Assembly (NCBI GenBank): GCA_028752905.1
Contig: JAQNBH010000004.1
Location: 852,610-916,609, forward strand
Direction of reading: 5' to 3'
Length of the DNA stretch: 64,000 nucleotides
Source of the DNA: Cladorhizidae sp. MBARI D1340-BT2
Taxonomy: Eukaryota; Porifera; Demospongiae; Poecilosclerida; Cladorhizidae
Within the stretch, counting starts at the first letter, position 1, and every line of letters starts with the position of its first letter. The notes beneath the pieces are model-generated. The model did no database searches, was not told the DNA's origin, and was given only the letters and a program-made list of their open reading frames with translations. Made by a program: the position numbers and the translations under genes. Positions 24,039-35,811 of the stretch are shown piece after piece.

Positions 24039-24410
24039 ATGACTGTGGTAGCTAATGGTTTAATTAATGGTGTAGGGTAAATGGTTTAGTTAATGATGTA
24101 GCTTATGCTCTGATAGTGATAGCTAATGGTTTAGTTAATGATGTAGCTTATATGTTCTGATAGTGCTAATGGTTTAATTAATGGTGTAGGTAAATGGTTT
24201 AGTTAAAGATGTAGCTTATGTTCTGGTAGTGATAGCTATTGGTTTAGATGATGTAGCTTATGCTCTGATAGGGGTAGCTAAAGTTAATGATGTAGCTGAT
24301 GCTTTGATAGTGGTAGCAATGGTTTAGATGATGTAGCTTATGCTCTGATAGGGGTAGCTAATGGTTAGATGATGTAGCTTATGCTATGACTGTGGTAGCT
24401 AATAAATGGT
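24039..24410. repeat. degenerate ~45-bp repeat (GTAGCTAATGGTTTA...)
   Basis: Words GATGTAGCTTATG, TAGCTAATGGTTTAGTTAATG and CTCTGATAG recur about eight times with variable spacing. This is an old, decayed minisatellite. Confidence 0.75.
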
Positions 24411-25446
24411 CAAAGCATCGAAGCTAATAGATGAGGTTTAGTTTAAAAACAGTACCCAAATTGTTCCTGATATGGAGCAGCGTCTGGTCAAGAATATCAA
24501 TCCCCCCACAACGCTATCCTATAGCGGCCATAGTGTGCAGTAGTCAGAGAGACGAAAGTTGTAACTGTTCCTTCAGACATCCGACACTTCTCTTTAACCA
24601 AAAAGATCATGCACATTAAGCTCCGCATCAACAAGTTGCGGTAAAGTAGAAGGATGCCCCACCTACCCATCTAGCATTCTCACTAGCGCACCCTATATCT
24701 TAAAAGGGCTAAAAGGGCAAAAGAGAACTTCATTTAAGTGAAATATGAACACAAGATAATGATGCAATTTTGGCTTGGCAAAAGCAGAGGTAGGCAACTG
24801 CATGAGGAATGGAGAGTAGAACATTAACACAACAGTTGAAGGTTGAAAGACCGGGTATGAACTATTTGATGAGAGGCAGTTATGATGGTTTGAGCTGAGC
24901 TTCCAGGTCGAGGGAGGTGAGTGGCAGTGTCTTGTTAAGTGAGAGTCATACAGCTGTAGTGAGGAGCAGGCTAGGGAGGCAATGGCAAGAGCACTGATAA
25001 TGATTTCCGCTCTAAGGAGAATCTCTTTGAATCCAGGTGACTTGGAGCATGCTGGTATTACTCCTCTTGCTCTCCTTCCCAACTCTTGTATTGGGCAGGC
25101 AGTTGTATGTTTTTGTGTGTTAAAGGAACAGTTAGTTCAATGAGGCTGATCTCTTCTGCTCTTACTATAACAATATCTGGGGGGGAAGAGGTGTCAAGAA
25201 TTTTCGTGGGGAAGGTAGGTGGTGGACTGTCCAAAGTTCTCGACGCTTCTCTCGTGGTTGGAGTTCTTCCATCAGACCCATGGTAAGTTACTTCAAGGAA
25301 CTATCATGATGGCATGTGTATCTCCGAGGCAGATGCTCCTCTGGTTGGAGTTGTTCCATGACCAGTGTCTTCAGGAGGGAACTGTCATGATGTGTGTAGA
25401 TGCTCTCTCATTGTTGGAGTTGTTGCAACAGACCCATGACCAGTCT
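24411..25446. other. unique island with a three-copy ~90-bp repeat
   Basis: No gene is recognised. A minus-strand frame at 24693-25082 (129 codons) has an LRAEIIISALAIASLA segment but no known motif. At about 25240-25445 the words GGTTGGAGTTSTTCCA and CATGATG recur three times (around 25255, 25339 and 25411), a diverged repeat of about 75-90 bp. Confidence 0.4.
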
Positions 25447-25850
25447 CAAGGGACGTATTTAGGGGGGGGGGGCAGGGGGGGGCAATCGCCCCCTGATATA
25501 TTTACAAAATTCACAGCCCCCCAAAAATAGGTGGGCTTGGATGTCAAGAGTCACATAACGAGTACATAAAACATCACCCTGTGCCAGCTGTCAGTGTGCT
25601 AGCAGTGCAAATAATGTATTTGCCATCTAGCTGCCTAGAACAACAAGAAAATTGGGGGGGGGGGGGGGGAGGCCATCAATCTAGTGCATATTTGCAGCTG
25701 TCATGATGCTAAGTGCAAGTCTGATTATTACAAGCACTAATACATTTTCAGTGGCGGAGAAAACAGGGGGTCAGGGGGGGGGCTCTGGCCCCCCCCCCCC
25801 AATTTTTATACTGGGGGAGCTAAGCCTCCCCATTTATTGTCAATGTCGAT
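25447..25850. mobile_element. G-tract-rich hAT-like termini (fragments)
   Basis: AAGGGACGTATTTAGGGGGG (about 25449) resembles the hAT end at 37332 read inward (CAGGGCCGTATCTAGG). At 25751 CAGTGGCGGAGAAAACAGG resembles a second hAT terminal type (CAGTGGCGGA). Each is followed by long G runs and then C runs. They may be termini of the hAT whose coding relic lies at 29471-31651, with the 67-bp array inside it, but no matching right end was found. Confidence 0.35.
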
Positions 25851-25973
25851 ATGTTTAGTTTGATCATTCACTAACTGTCTTGTGTAATTACAGATAGAAC
25901 TTTGCAAGTTATGTAGGCAGACTGCAAAGAACATACACTAGATACACCTAGATGTTCATGGTGGTTTAATATT

Positions 25974-28900
25974 GCACTGAGGTGCCTATAATTATATACT
26001 GACTTGTGCATGTTATTATAATTTAAGCATAAACCATTAGTGCTCTGAGGTGCCTACACTGACACTTGACTTGTGCATGTTATTATAATTTAAGCATAAA
26101 CCATTAGTGCACTGAGGTGCCTACACTGACACTTGACTTGTGCATGTTATTATAATTTAAGCATAAACCATTAGTGCACTGAGGCGCCTACACTGACACT
26201 TGACTTGTGCATGTTATTATAATTTAAGCATAAACCATTAGTGCACTGAGGCACCTACACTGACACTTGAATTGTGCATGTTATTATAATTTAAGCATAA
26301 ACCATTAGTGCACTGAGGCACCTACACTGACACTTGACTTGTGCATGTTATTATAATTTAAGCATAAACCATTAGTGCACTGAGGCACCTACACTGACAC
26401 TTGACTTGTGCATGTTATTATAATTTAAGCATAAACCATTAGTGCACTGAGGCGCCTACACTGACACTTGACTTGTGCATGTTATTATAATTTAAGCATA
26501 AACCATTAGTGCACTGAGGTGCCTACACTGACACTTGATTTGTGCATGTTATTATAATTTAAGCATAAACCATTAGTGCACTGAGGCGCCTACACTGACA
26601 CTTGACTTGTGCATGTTATTATAATTTAAGCATAAACCATTAGTGCACTGAGGTGCCTACACTGACACTTGATTTGTGCATGTTATTATAATTTAAGCAT
26701 AAACCATTAGTGCACTGAGGCGCCTACACTGACACTTGACTTGTGCATGTTATTATAATTTAAGCATAAACCATTAGTGCACTGAGGGGCCTACACTGAC
26801 ACTTGACTTGTGCATGTTATTATAATTTAAGCATAAACCATTAGTGCACTGAGGCGCCTACACTGACACTTGACTTGTGCATGTTATTATAATTTAAGCA
26901 TAACCATTAGTGCACTGAGGCGCCTACACTGACACTTGACTTGTGCATGTTAGTATAATTTAAGCATAAACCATTAGTGCACTGAGGCGCCTACAATGAC
27001 ACTTGACTTGTGCATGTTATTATAATTTAAGCATAAACCATTAGTGCACTGAGGTGCCTACACTGACACTTGACTTGTGCATGTTATTATAATTTAAGCA
27101 TAAACCATTAGTGCACTGAGGCGCCTACACTGACACTTGACTTGTGCATTTTATTATAATTTAAGCATAAACCATTAGTGCACTGAGGCGCCTACACTGA
27201 CACTTGACTTGTGCATGTTATTATAATTTAAGCATAAACCATTAGTGCACTGAGGCGCCTACACTGACACTTGACTTGTGCATGTTATTATAATTTAAGC
27301 ATAAACCATTAGTGCACTGAGGTGCCTACACTGACACTTGATTTGTGCATGTTATTATAATTTAAGCATAAACCATTAGTGCACTGAGGCGCCTACACTG
27401 ACAATTAACTTGTGCATGTTATTATAATTTAAGCATAAACCATTAGTGCACTGAGGTGCCTACACTGACACTTGATTTGTGCATGTTATTATAATTTAAG
27501 CATAAACCATTAGTGCACTGAGGCGCCTACACTGACACTTGACTTGTGCATGTTATTATAATTTAAGCATAAACCATTAGTGCACTGAGGCGCCTACACT
27601 GACACTTGACTTGTGCATGTTATTATAATTTAAGCATAAACCATTAGTGCACTGAGGTGCCTACACTGACACATGACTTGTGCATGTTATTATAATTTAA
27701 GCATAAACCATTAGTGCACTGAGGCGCCTACACTGACAATTAACTTGTGCATGTTATTATAATTTAAGCATAAACCATTAGTGCACTGAGGCGCCTACAC
27801 TGACACTTGACTTGTGCATGTTATTATAATTTAAGCATAAACCATTAGTGCACTGAGGCGCCTACACTGACACTTGACTTGTGCATGTTATTATAATTTA
27901 AGCATAAACCATTAGTGCACTGAGGTGCCTACACTGACACATGACTTGTGCATGTTATTATAATTTAAGCATAAACCATTAGTGCACTGAGGCGCATACA
28001 CTGACACTTGACTTGTGCATGTTATTATAATTTAAGCATAAACCATTAGTGCACTGAGGCGCCTACACTGACACTTGACTTGTGCATGTTATTATAATTT
28101 AACCATAAACCATTAGTGCACTGAGGCGCCTACACTGACACTTGACTTGTGCGCATGTTATTATAATTTAAGCATAAACCATTAGTGCACTGAGGCGCCT
28201 ACACTGACACTTAACTTGTGCATGTTATTATAATTTAAGCATAAACCATTAGTGCACTGAGGCGCCTACACTGACACTTGACTTGTGCATGTTATTATAA
28301 TTTAAGCATAAACCATTACTGCACTGAGGCGCCTACACTGACACTTGACTTGTGCATGTTATTATAATTTAAGCATAAACAATTAGTGCACTGAGGCGCC
28401 TACACTGACACTTGACTTGTGCATGTTATTTTAATTTAAGCATAAACCATTAGTGCACTGAGGTGCCTACACTGACACTTGACTTGTGCATGTTATTATA
28501 ATTTAAGCATAAACCATTAGTGCACTGAGGCGCCTACACTGACACTTGACTTGTGCATGTTATTATAATTTAAGCATAAACCATTAGTGCACTGAGGTGC
28601 CTACACTGACACTTGACTTGTGCATGTTATTATAATTTAAGCATAAACCATTAGTGCACTGAGGCGCCTACACTGACACTTGACTTGTGCATGTTATTAT
28701 AATTTAAGCATAACCCATTAGTGCACTGAGGCACCTACACTGACACTTGACTTGTGCATGTTATTATAATTTAAGCATAAACCATTAGTGCACTGAGGCG
28801 CCTACACTGACACTTGACTTGTGCATGTTATTTTAATTTAAGCATAAACCATTAGTGCACTGAGGCGCCTACAATGACACTTGACTTGTGCATGTTATTA

Positions 28901-29354
28901 TAATTTAAGCATAAACCATTAGTGCACTGAGGCGCCTACACTGACACTTGACTTGTGCATGTTATTATCATTTAAGCATAAACCATTAGTGCACTGAGGC
29001 GCCTACACTGACACTTGACTTGTGCATGTTATTATAATTTAAGCATAAACCATTAGTGCACTGAGGTGCCTACACTGACACTTGACTTGTGCATGTTATT
29101 ATAATTTAAGCATAACCATTAGTGCACTGAGGCGCCTACATTGACTTGTGCATGTTATTATAATCTAAGCATAAACCATTAGTGCACTGAGGCGCCTACA
29201 CTGACACTTAACTTGTGCATGTTATTATAATTTAAGCATAAACCATTAGTGCACTGAGGCGCCTACACTGACACTTAACTTGTGCATGTTATTATAATTT
29301 AAGCATAAACCATTAGTGCACTGAGGCGCCTACACTGACACTTGACTTGTGCAT
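25974..29354. repeat. 67-bp satellite, ~50 copies, very homogeneous
   Basis: The unit contains GCACTGAGGCGCCTACACTG, ACACTTGACTTGTGCATG and TTATTATAATTTAAGCATAA (67 bp; TTAGTGCACT at 26171 and 26238). Most copies differ only at GGYGCC or TTGAYTTG. The first unit is diverged and the last one truncated (CATATTATAACC). No open frame survives one unit. Confidence 0.97.
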
Positions 29355-29470
29355 ATTATAACCAACTTGTAAGCTCAGCATCTAGACCACATGAGCATAT
29401 ACCATTATAACCAGCTACATTATTATCTAGATACCAAGTTGATTTTTAGGGCCATACTGATAGCTACATT

Positions 29471-31651
29471 ATGTTTAAGCGACAAGCCTCACTGAAAAGT
29501 TGGTCCAGTAAAGCTAAAAAAAGCAAAGAAAACTGAGGAACTGTAAGATAGTTCAGAAGACAGTGATTGTGATGAATCTGAAGCAATGGCAGTGATGAAA
29601 AAGGAGATGCTCAACATGGAAGTCCAGAAAATGTAGAGCAGCATTCAAGTGAGATAAACTCAAACATTCCTATCTTACCAACCTACCTAATTATGCTGAA
29701 ACTTCAAATCAGTGCATGTCACAATATTGTAGTAGCGATGTAGAAGCTTTTCAACCAGTTGATAAGCCAACACTAGCACTAATAGTATCTAAACAGAGAA
29801 ATTTTCAACCAAAGTGATCAGCAAAATGGGGGACAGTGCTTATACTAAATCAGGATTCCAGAATTGGAAAAAAGCCTTGGAAAAGTTCAGAGTACATGAA
29901 GTTTCGCATTATAGAGAAGCAAAATTAAATGATAGCTCATGGGATGCCAACAATTGCGAGCCAGCTCAGCTGACACATGCAACAACTTCAGCAAACCCGA
30001 AGAAGGACTGCTAATGCAGTTAAAAGGCATACAATATCTTACTCGTCAAGCAATAGCCATACTGAATCAGAAGGTAACTTACAACAGTTTCTGCTGGTTT
30101 GGAGAGGTAATAATGAAACTATAAAAAATTGGATCAAAGAAAACTGGTTCACTAGTCATCAGTCAGTTAGTGAGCAAATTTCTACTCTAGGGCAGACACT
30201 ACTTCGAACCCTTTTAAAGAAAATGAAAAAGACTGAACCAGTGTGGTTCACAGTAATAGCAACCGATGTTATCAACAGCCAACAGGTCGATTTGTCCATC
30301 CGCTGGGTGAATACTGACTATGAACTACGAGAAGATTCAATTGGAGTTCCTGACAATAGAGCAGAGACTCTTTTCACAGTAATCAAAGATCTACTGATTT
30401 GATGCAGCCTCCCATTATCATTATGTCAAGGACAGGCCTATGATGGAGCTGCCAACATGCAGGGAAGAAAATCTGGTGTGGCAACAAGGTTTAGAAATGA
30501 ATACCCTTCTGCAATTGCACTGCATTGTTGTGTACATTCACTGAATCTTTGCTTACAGGATGTTGGAAGCAAGCTTGCATGTATCAGAGATGTTCTGGAA
30601 ACAGTGAAGGAAATAAGCAAGCTCATTCGTCTATCTCCGAAACGACAACATCACTTCATTTGAAGTTGCAGGAGACAAGTGGAGGTATTAGTCTGAAGCC
30701 TACCAGATGGACAGCAAGAACTATTGCAATAGTAGCCATTCTCAAAGACTACACTCTATTGTTAGAAGCATTGGAGGAAATTAATTCAACAACACATGAT
30801 GAATATGGTTTAAAGGTTGCTGGTGGTTTGATGCACTTTTCGGCACTATATTTGGCCAGTCATTTTTTATTTAGTGCAACAGAGCAATTTTTTCCCCACT
30901 TTGCACATAGCTTTGCATGAAGCACTCTCTGCTGTTGATGCTGCCAAGATATTCTTCAAATGAAACGGGACTGATGAAAATGTCGACAGGTTTTATGACA
31001 AGTGTGTCACCAATATTGCTGAAAAGTTCAATATTGGCCAACCAGAATTACCTCGTTGAAAGTGGGAGTGAACCACACCTTTTTATGTTTGCAAAGGCAT
31101 ACTTTCGGCAAATGTTCTTTGAAGCGTGTGACCTGCTCTATGGTTAGTTGGAAGACAGGTTTAGTAAACAACATATTCCATCAATCATGGCAATTGAAAA
31201 AAATCTTGTGGGTGCAGATTATGAAGACAGCATGGAAGAGCTGAAGAAATCTTGCTACAAAGATTATGTCAATATGTCAGACTTCGCCAGACACCTCCAA
31301 CTCTTACAAATATTGTCAAGCAAGGTAGCCCTGAAGTGAAAAAAGTCACTACTGTACAGGCGATCTGTGATGTAAAGAAAAGAAAAGCATTTTCAAAACA
31401 ATGCTACCAACTGTGATTCAGCTCCTTCGTCTCTATCAACAATCTCTGTTGCATCTACAACAGCTGAAAGAACCTTTTCTGCACTGAAGCATGTCTTAAC
31501 GTACACAAGGTCTATGATAACTGAAGTAAGGCTTAATAATTGCTTGCTTCTCCATGTCCACAAAGATTTAACTGACTCACTTGACTTGGTTTCAGTCGCC
31601 AATGAATTTATTAATAATGATGAACGAAAGAAGTTTTTTGAAAGCTTTCCT
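29471..31651 (+). pseudogene. hAT transposase pseudogene (ZMYM1-like, DUF4371 type)
   Basis: The relic starts at ATG 29471 (MFKRQASLKSWSSKAKKSK) and soon hits a stop. Recognisable parts in order: zinc-finger region SGFQNWKKALEKFRVHEVSH (about 29850), a central part to LFTVIKDLLI with a stop at 30400-30402, the conserved GQAYDGAANMQGRKSGV (about 30430-30480), ALHCCVHSLNLCL (about 30520), then, in another frame, ISLKPTRWTARTIAI (about 30690). The hAT C-terminal dimerisation motif TTAERTFSALKHVLTYTRS lies at about 31455-31515. At least four frameshifts or stops break it. It lies directly right of the 67-bp array; target duplications were not found. Confidence 0.75.
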
Positions 31652-32113
31652 GATGTATTATATTTATCTTTGTACACACAATCATGCAAACAATACACCA
31701 TTGAGTCCTTTAAATTAAATTTGTCAGTTGAGCGAGAATCCATGGGAGGAAGTATAATAATTGTTCCACCAATTAGCTAGTATATATGGCAGGACAAGGC
31801 AGGACAAGGTGGGTGTAGTCCAGCAAAATTTCTGCATGCATATCTCAGCCCCCACTTTTCATCTCCTGTCCCCTCCCCTGATTTTGTAGGCCAGACCTCC
31901 TGTTCCACATATCAACACTATAGCTAGATGTATAGGCGTTGATTGTATTAATGACTAATTATGAGTTAACAAATTTTAGGTTGGGACTTGGCCACTCCCA
32001 TACTACTCCAAAAGCCAAAAGACTGTGTCATCAAGCTTAATTTTTGGACCTTCAAGGTAATAATGCTCCATGCCTGTGATTCAATATGAAAGTAATGATG
32101 AAGTAATGATGTA
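31652..32113. other. spacer between two hAT relics
   Basis: It contains GGCAGGACAA repeated twice (31788-31808) and short C runs. No gene or terminus could be assigned with confidence. Confidence 0.4.
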
Positions 32114-33226
32114 GGGAAAATGAAGACAACTCCCAAGTACATGATGAAAAAGGTCATGATAAAGAGGCTCATGATGAAGAGGCTCATGTTGAGGGGGCTC
32201 ATGATGAAGAGGCTCATGTTGAGGGGGATCATGATGAAGAGGCTCATGTTGAGGGGGCTCATGATGAAGAGGCTCATGTTGAGGGGGCTCATGATGAAGA
32301 GGCTCATGTTGAGGGGGCTCATGATGAAGAGGCTCATGATGAAGAGGCTCATGATGAAGAGGCTCATGTTGAGGGGGCTCATGATGAAGAGTCCCTTCAT
32401 GATGATGATCAACCTGAAATGGATCTAGCAACTACAAGTCCTATTGTCAAAGATTATTTTGATCCCAATGATCCAGCACTTTATGCTGAAAAGCATTCCT
32501 TCTTGGATCTTGGATGTCGATGACAAGCTAACACTGTTGACGTCCAAGTTTAAATGTTAAATGCCCACCTAATTTTTTGTTCCCTGTCACTTCAGGGAGA
32601 AGATTTAGTCTAAACTGGACAGTAAATAGGCCATGGTTGCGATATGGCATATCAAATGATAGTGCCTGTCTGCCATGCCTGTGCTTTGCAAGTGTAGACA
32701 CCAAATCCCCGTTTTCTTCCATGAGCTTTAATAAATGGAAGAAAGTTCTCGGCAAGAAGGAGCAGCTTATTTGATACGCACAAGGAGAGTGAAGCACACA
32801 AACTAGCAGATGAGAAAGCTTGTCTTTTCCTAAAAACTCAATAGATGTTGCTTCACTAATGTGCCAAATAAGTGGGAATTCCGCAGGCCCATACAAAGAA
32901 GGGCATTTTGTCAATCAGATGTGGTTGTAGCCCTTGGTAAGAGAGGCATTGCTTTTCAAGGTAATTGGGACAAGATCACAAAAACTGAAGATGGAAACTT
33001 CACTTTGTTTGTGAACTGGAAGTCACAGAGCATTTTCAGCATGCTGCTAAAAATGCTAGGTATATTTCACCCCATAGTACAGAATACAATAATTTCCATA
33101 TGCGAAAGTGCTATTCGTGAGAATATTTTATCTGTTTTCATCATACTGGAGTCTCATGGTGATGAAACTGAAGACCTTTCAAATGTGGAACAGGTTAGTA
33201 TCTGTGCAAGCTTTGTTAATAATTAA
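32114..33226 (+). pseudogene. hAT transposase pseudogene, 5' half (split by piggyBac)
   Basis: An acidic leader RENEDNSQVHDEKGHDKEAH leads into a decapeptide repeat (HDEEAHVEGA) and then DYFDPNDPALYAEKHSFLDL, with a stop at 32521. In the next frame TSGRRFSLNWTVNRPWLRYG and SACLPCLCFA form a TTF-type zinc finger. From about 32900 comes KRGIAFQGNWDKITKTEDGN, then a DUF4371-like QNTIISICESAIRENIL and LESHGDETEDLSNVEQVSIC. The chain breaks at TTAA 33223-33226 where piggyBac is inserted, and continues at about 35812. Entry into the leader could be through an AG acceptor at 32112-32113. Confidence 0.72.
32157..32392 (+). repeat. 30-bp minisatellite inside the hAT leader
   Basis: GAGGCTCATGATGAAGAGGC followed by TCATGTTGAGGGGGC (10-codon period, about 7.5 copies). 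It includes one triplication of the 15-bp half GAGGCTCATGATGAA. It is in frame with the acidic leader and the following hAT-like sequence. Confidence 0.92.
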
Positions 33227-33284
33227 CCCTCTCACCGTTGACTTTCCAGGACATTATTTATAAAACAAACCAGCTATGGTTAAA

Positions 33285-33770
33285 ATTTAATATAAAAAAT
33301 CAGGAACACACTCATACCACTTACAATCAAGTCATGTGATAGTACCATTGTTCATAAACATTGTGGTTGCAACAATTAACCACAGTCGTAACCACAAAAT
33401 ACGAATATCATTATAATAATTACTATAATCAATATCAAGTGTTTATCAACAAAAACATTGTTGTTGTTGTTTATAATAGTTTACTAAATTAAACATCTAC
33501 TTATCAATAATAGCATGTAGTTTGTGGGTATTTGACAAAACGAATCATATGATTACTAATACTTACTGTATGCTCTTAGTATGTCTACACCTCACAATTG
33601 AAATTCAATATAAAATCAGGAACACATTCATACCACTTGCAATTATGTTATGTGATAGCACCATTGTTCATAAACATTGTGGTCACAACAATTAATCACT
33701 ATCGTGATCGTAAAATATGAATATCATTTTACTAAATTACTATAATCAATATAAAGTGTTTACGTGTACA
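33285..33770. repeat. ~150-bp direct repeat inside the piggyBac 3' region
   Basis: ATAAAAAATCAGGAACACAC and CCATTGTTCATAAACATTGTGG at about 33290-33445 recur with about 85-90% similarity at about 33600-33760, roughly 310 bp apart. The intervening AT-rich sequence shows no frame. Confidence 0.75.
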
Positions 33771-33901
33771 ACACATATAACTCACACTACAAAACTAAAC
33801 TCATAAAAATAAACACAAAGCTAGGTACACATTGTGTGCGGAGGAGTCATACACATAGTGCAGACCATATGCCTCTTTAGAACGGTATACACAATGTTTA
33901 G

Positions 33902-35611
33902 CTAGACACCAACGACAACAACAATACAATAAACACACGCACACACACACAAAAGAAAAGTCCATGTGGGAGAATACTGCCTTCTACCCTTTCCAGTACT
34001 CAGATAGGTTGTGGAAGGCACGGAAACAATTCCTTTCTTGCAGTACACGGAGATGCACCTTGCAATGAGAGCAAATAATTCTGCTCTCATGCCGGTTTCC
34101 CACAGAGGCAAGGTTCTTATGTGGAGACACACAACGCAATTGTTCTTCTGGGAAATTTGACAAGGACTATGGTCAAGTTCCCGATTCAGGCGGTCCAGTT
34201 GCTGGTGTTGTTCTGATCTAGGTCGCCCAATCCGCTTCCTTGAAGGGAAGTCTCCAACAAGCTGGTTGGCCACCACCAACCTAAACTTGAAAAAGTCCCT
34301 TCTACCTCCCTTGCAGAGCATGCTCCTGTAGTGGAACATGAGAGTCCAAGACATAGCTATTTAGTAGCGAACACTCAACTATGTAGGAGAACACATTTTT
34401 CCACCACTTCTTTGTTCTCCTACAGACATTATAGTAGTGTTCAAGCTGGTCTCCTCTATCGAGACCACGCTTGTAGGCCTGGTCAGACAAGGAGGGCAAG
34501 AAACATCTTTCTGCTGTCCACCAACAGTTCTCCTCTTTAACGTCGCTGACGGCTCAGCTGGGTGAAAGGTGGAGAGGAAGTAAATGGTCCACTTGTCCAC
34601 CCAGACTGAAGCAAGAAGAGGGCCATTGGAGAGGTATTTGTAGAAACCTCTATTGCTGGTAGATGCCTTAGTTGTGAGGTCTTTGGGGAAGAAGCGTCTG
34701 TTGCTCCTTGCAGTCCCACAGGCATCTATTCCTAGATTGTACAAGGTCAGGTACAACATAGGGTTGGTGTAAAAGTTATCAGTGAACACCTGGTGCCCAC
34801 TGAACTCCAGACCCTCCATCAACTCCAACACAATGGACCAGAGAATAGCCTGCGTTGACGCCGATGACCAGCCCGTCGTCTAGTACTTGCATTACTACTG
34901 CATGAACGACTAGGTATACTTACAGTAGAAAGGGCTGGAGAGAGAGTCACCAAAGCTGGTGTGGAAGTTACCAGAGCTGGAGAAGGAGTGGCCAGAACTG
35001 TAGAGGAAGTGGACAGAGGAGTTGCCGGAGCTGTAGTGGACAGATCTGGATAGGGAGTGGTCAGATCTGGAAACGGAGTGGTTAGATCTGGATAGGGAGT
35101 GGTCAGATCTGGAAAGGGAGTGGTCAGATCTGGATAGGGAGTGGTCAGATCTGGATAGGGAGTGGTCAGATCTGCAGGCAGACAAGGCAAAGTCAGGATC
35201 AGCCCTCATACTTTTCAACACAATAAATATGCTGGTACTGTATGCTATTTGGTACTGTATGCTATTTTACATTGTAATTGGTATAAAACCACATTTATAG
35301 ATTTGAATTTGAATTTTTAAACATATCTTATTGAATTCAGTAACTTGAGGAATAGCAGGCTAATAAAATATCTAGATAATTTCACAAACCTGAGAAGTCT
35401 TCCTGATCCAAGTCTTCTTCTCCAGAGAGCTGGTCATCTCCACTAGCCTGAGCCTGAAGAGAAGAAGGTTCGACAAGCGATCCCAGAGATTCCAATGTAC
35501 CCCACGATCAGAAATTGTTTTCCCCAAGAAACAATATATTCCACCACCTTCATCTTCCTCAGAGTCATCCTCAGAAAATGCAAACTCGTCGCTAGTAAAG
35601 TACTTCTTCAA
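33902..35611 (-). pseudogene. piggyBac transposase pseudogene, internally deleted
   Basis: On the minus strand: an acidic N-terminal piece SDEFAFSEDDSEEDEGGG (35611-35370), then a 21-bp minisatellite where the first catalytic region should be, then a long piggyBac core from 34831 (HQVFTDNFYTNPMLYL, ACGTARSNRRFFPKDL, LLASVWVDKWTIYFLST). A frame change follows, then LDRGDQLEHYYNVCRRTKKW and a C-terminal cysteine finger split by another frameshift (NCVVCLHIR, then CSHCKVHLRVLQERNCFRAF at about 34075-34020). The order and motifs are those of the DDE_Tnp_1_7 family. It cannot encode an active enzyme. Confidence 0.8.
34965..35178. repeat. 21-bp minisatellite inside the piggyBac relic
   Basis: GTGGTCAGATCTGGATAGGGA (GGAAA variants), about seven clear copies with more degenerate ones toward 34920. 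It replaces the part of the transposase gene between the acidic leader and the core. Confidence 0.88.
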
Positions 35612-35811
35612 GTGACAAGCATTTGCACATTTTTAGGTCGTCAAAACTGTGAATCGTCGGTTAGTTCACTTAATTACCAGACGTTTCCAGACTTCATAAT
35701 TGGAAGGCCTGTAGAGGATAAATGTGGCTTTCCGGTGATATGCTAATAATGAATATAGACCGAGCTAGCGTCGTTCTTTTAAAACCATACCGCGCTTGTA
35801 ACGGTTAAAGG

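Larger units (their letters stand above)
33227..35811 (-). mobile_element. piggyBac element nested in the hAT
   Basis: The left end CCCTCTCACCGTT stands right after a TTAA (33223-33226). The right end, read inward, is CCTTTAACCGTT (35811-35800), matching 10 of 12 positions. The right target copy appears reduced (AATTCC follows), so the TTAA duplication is imperfect; an alternative right border uses the TTAA at 35805-35808. The element holds a piggyBac transposase pseudogene on the minus strand. On both sides lie the two halves of one hAT transposase. Confidence 0.75.

Noticed and set aside
23042..29354. CRISPR array
   Set aside because: Units are contiguous tandem repeats with no distinct spacers, and the sequence is eukaryotic.
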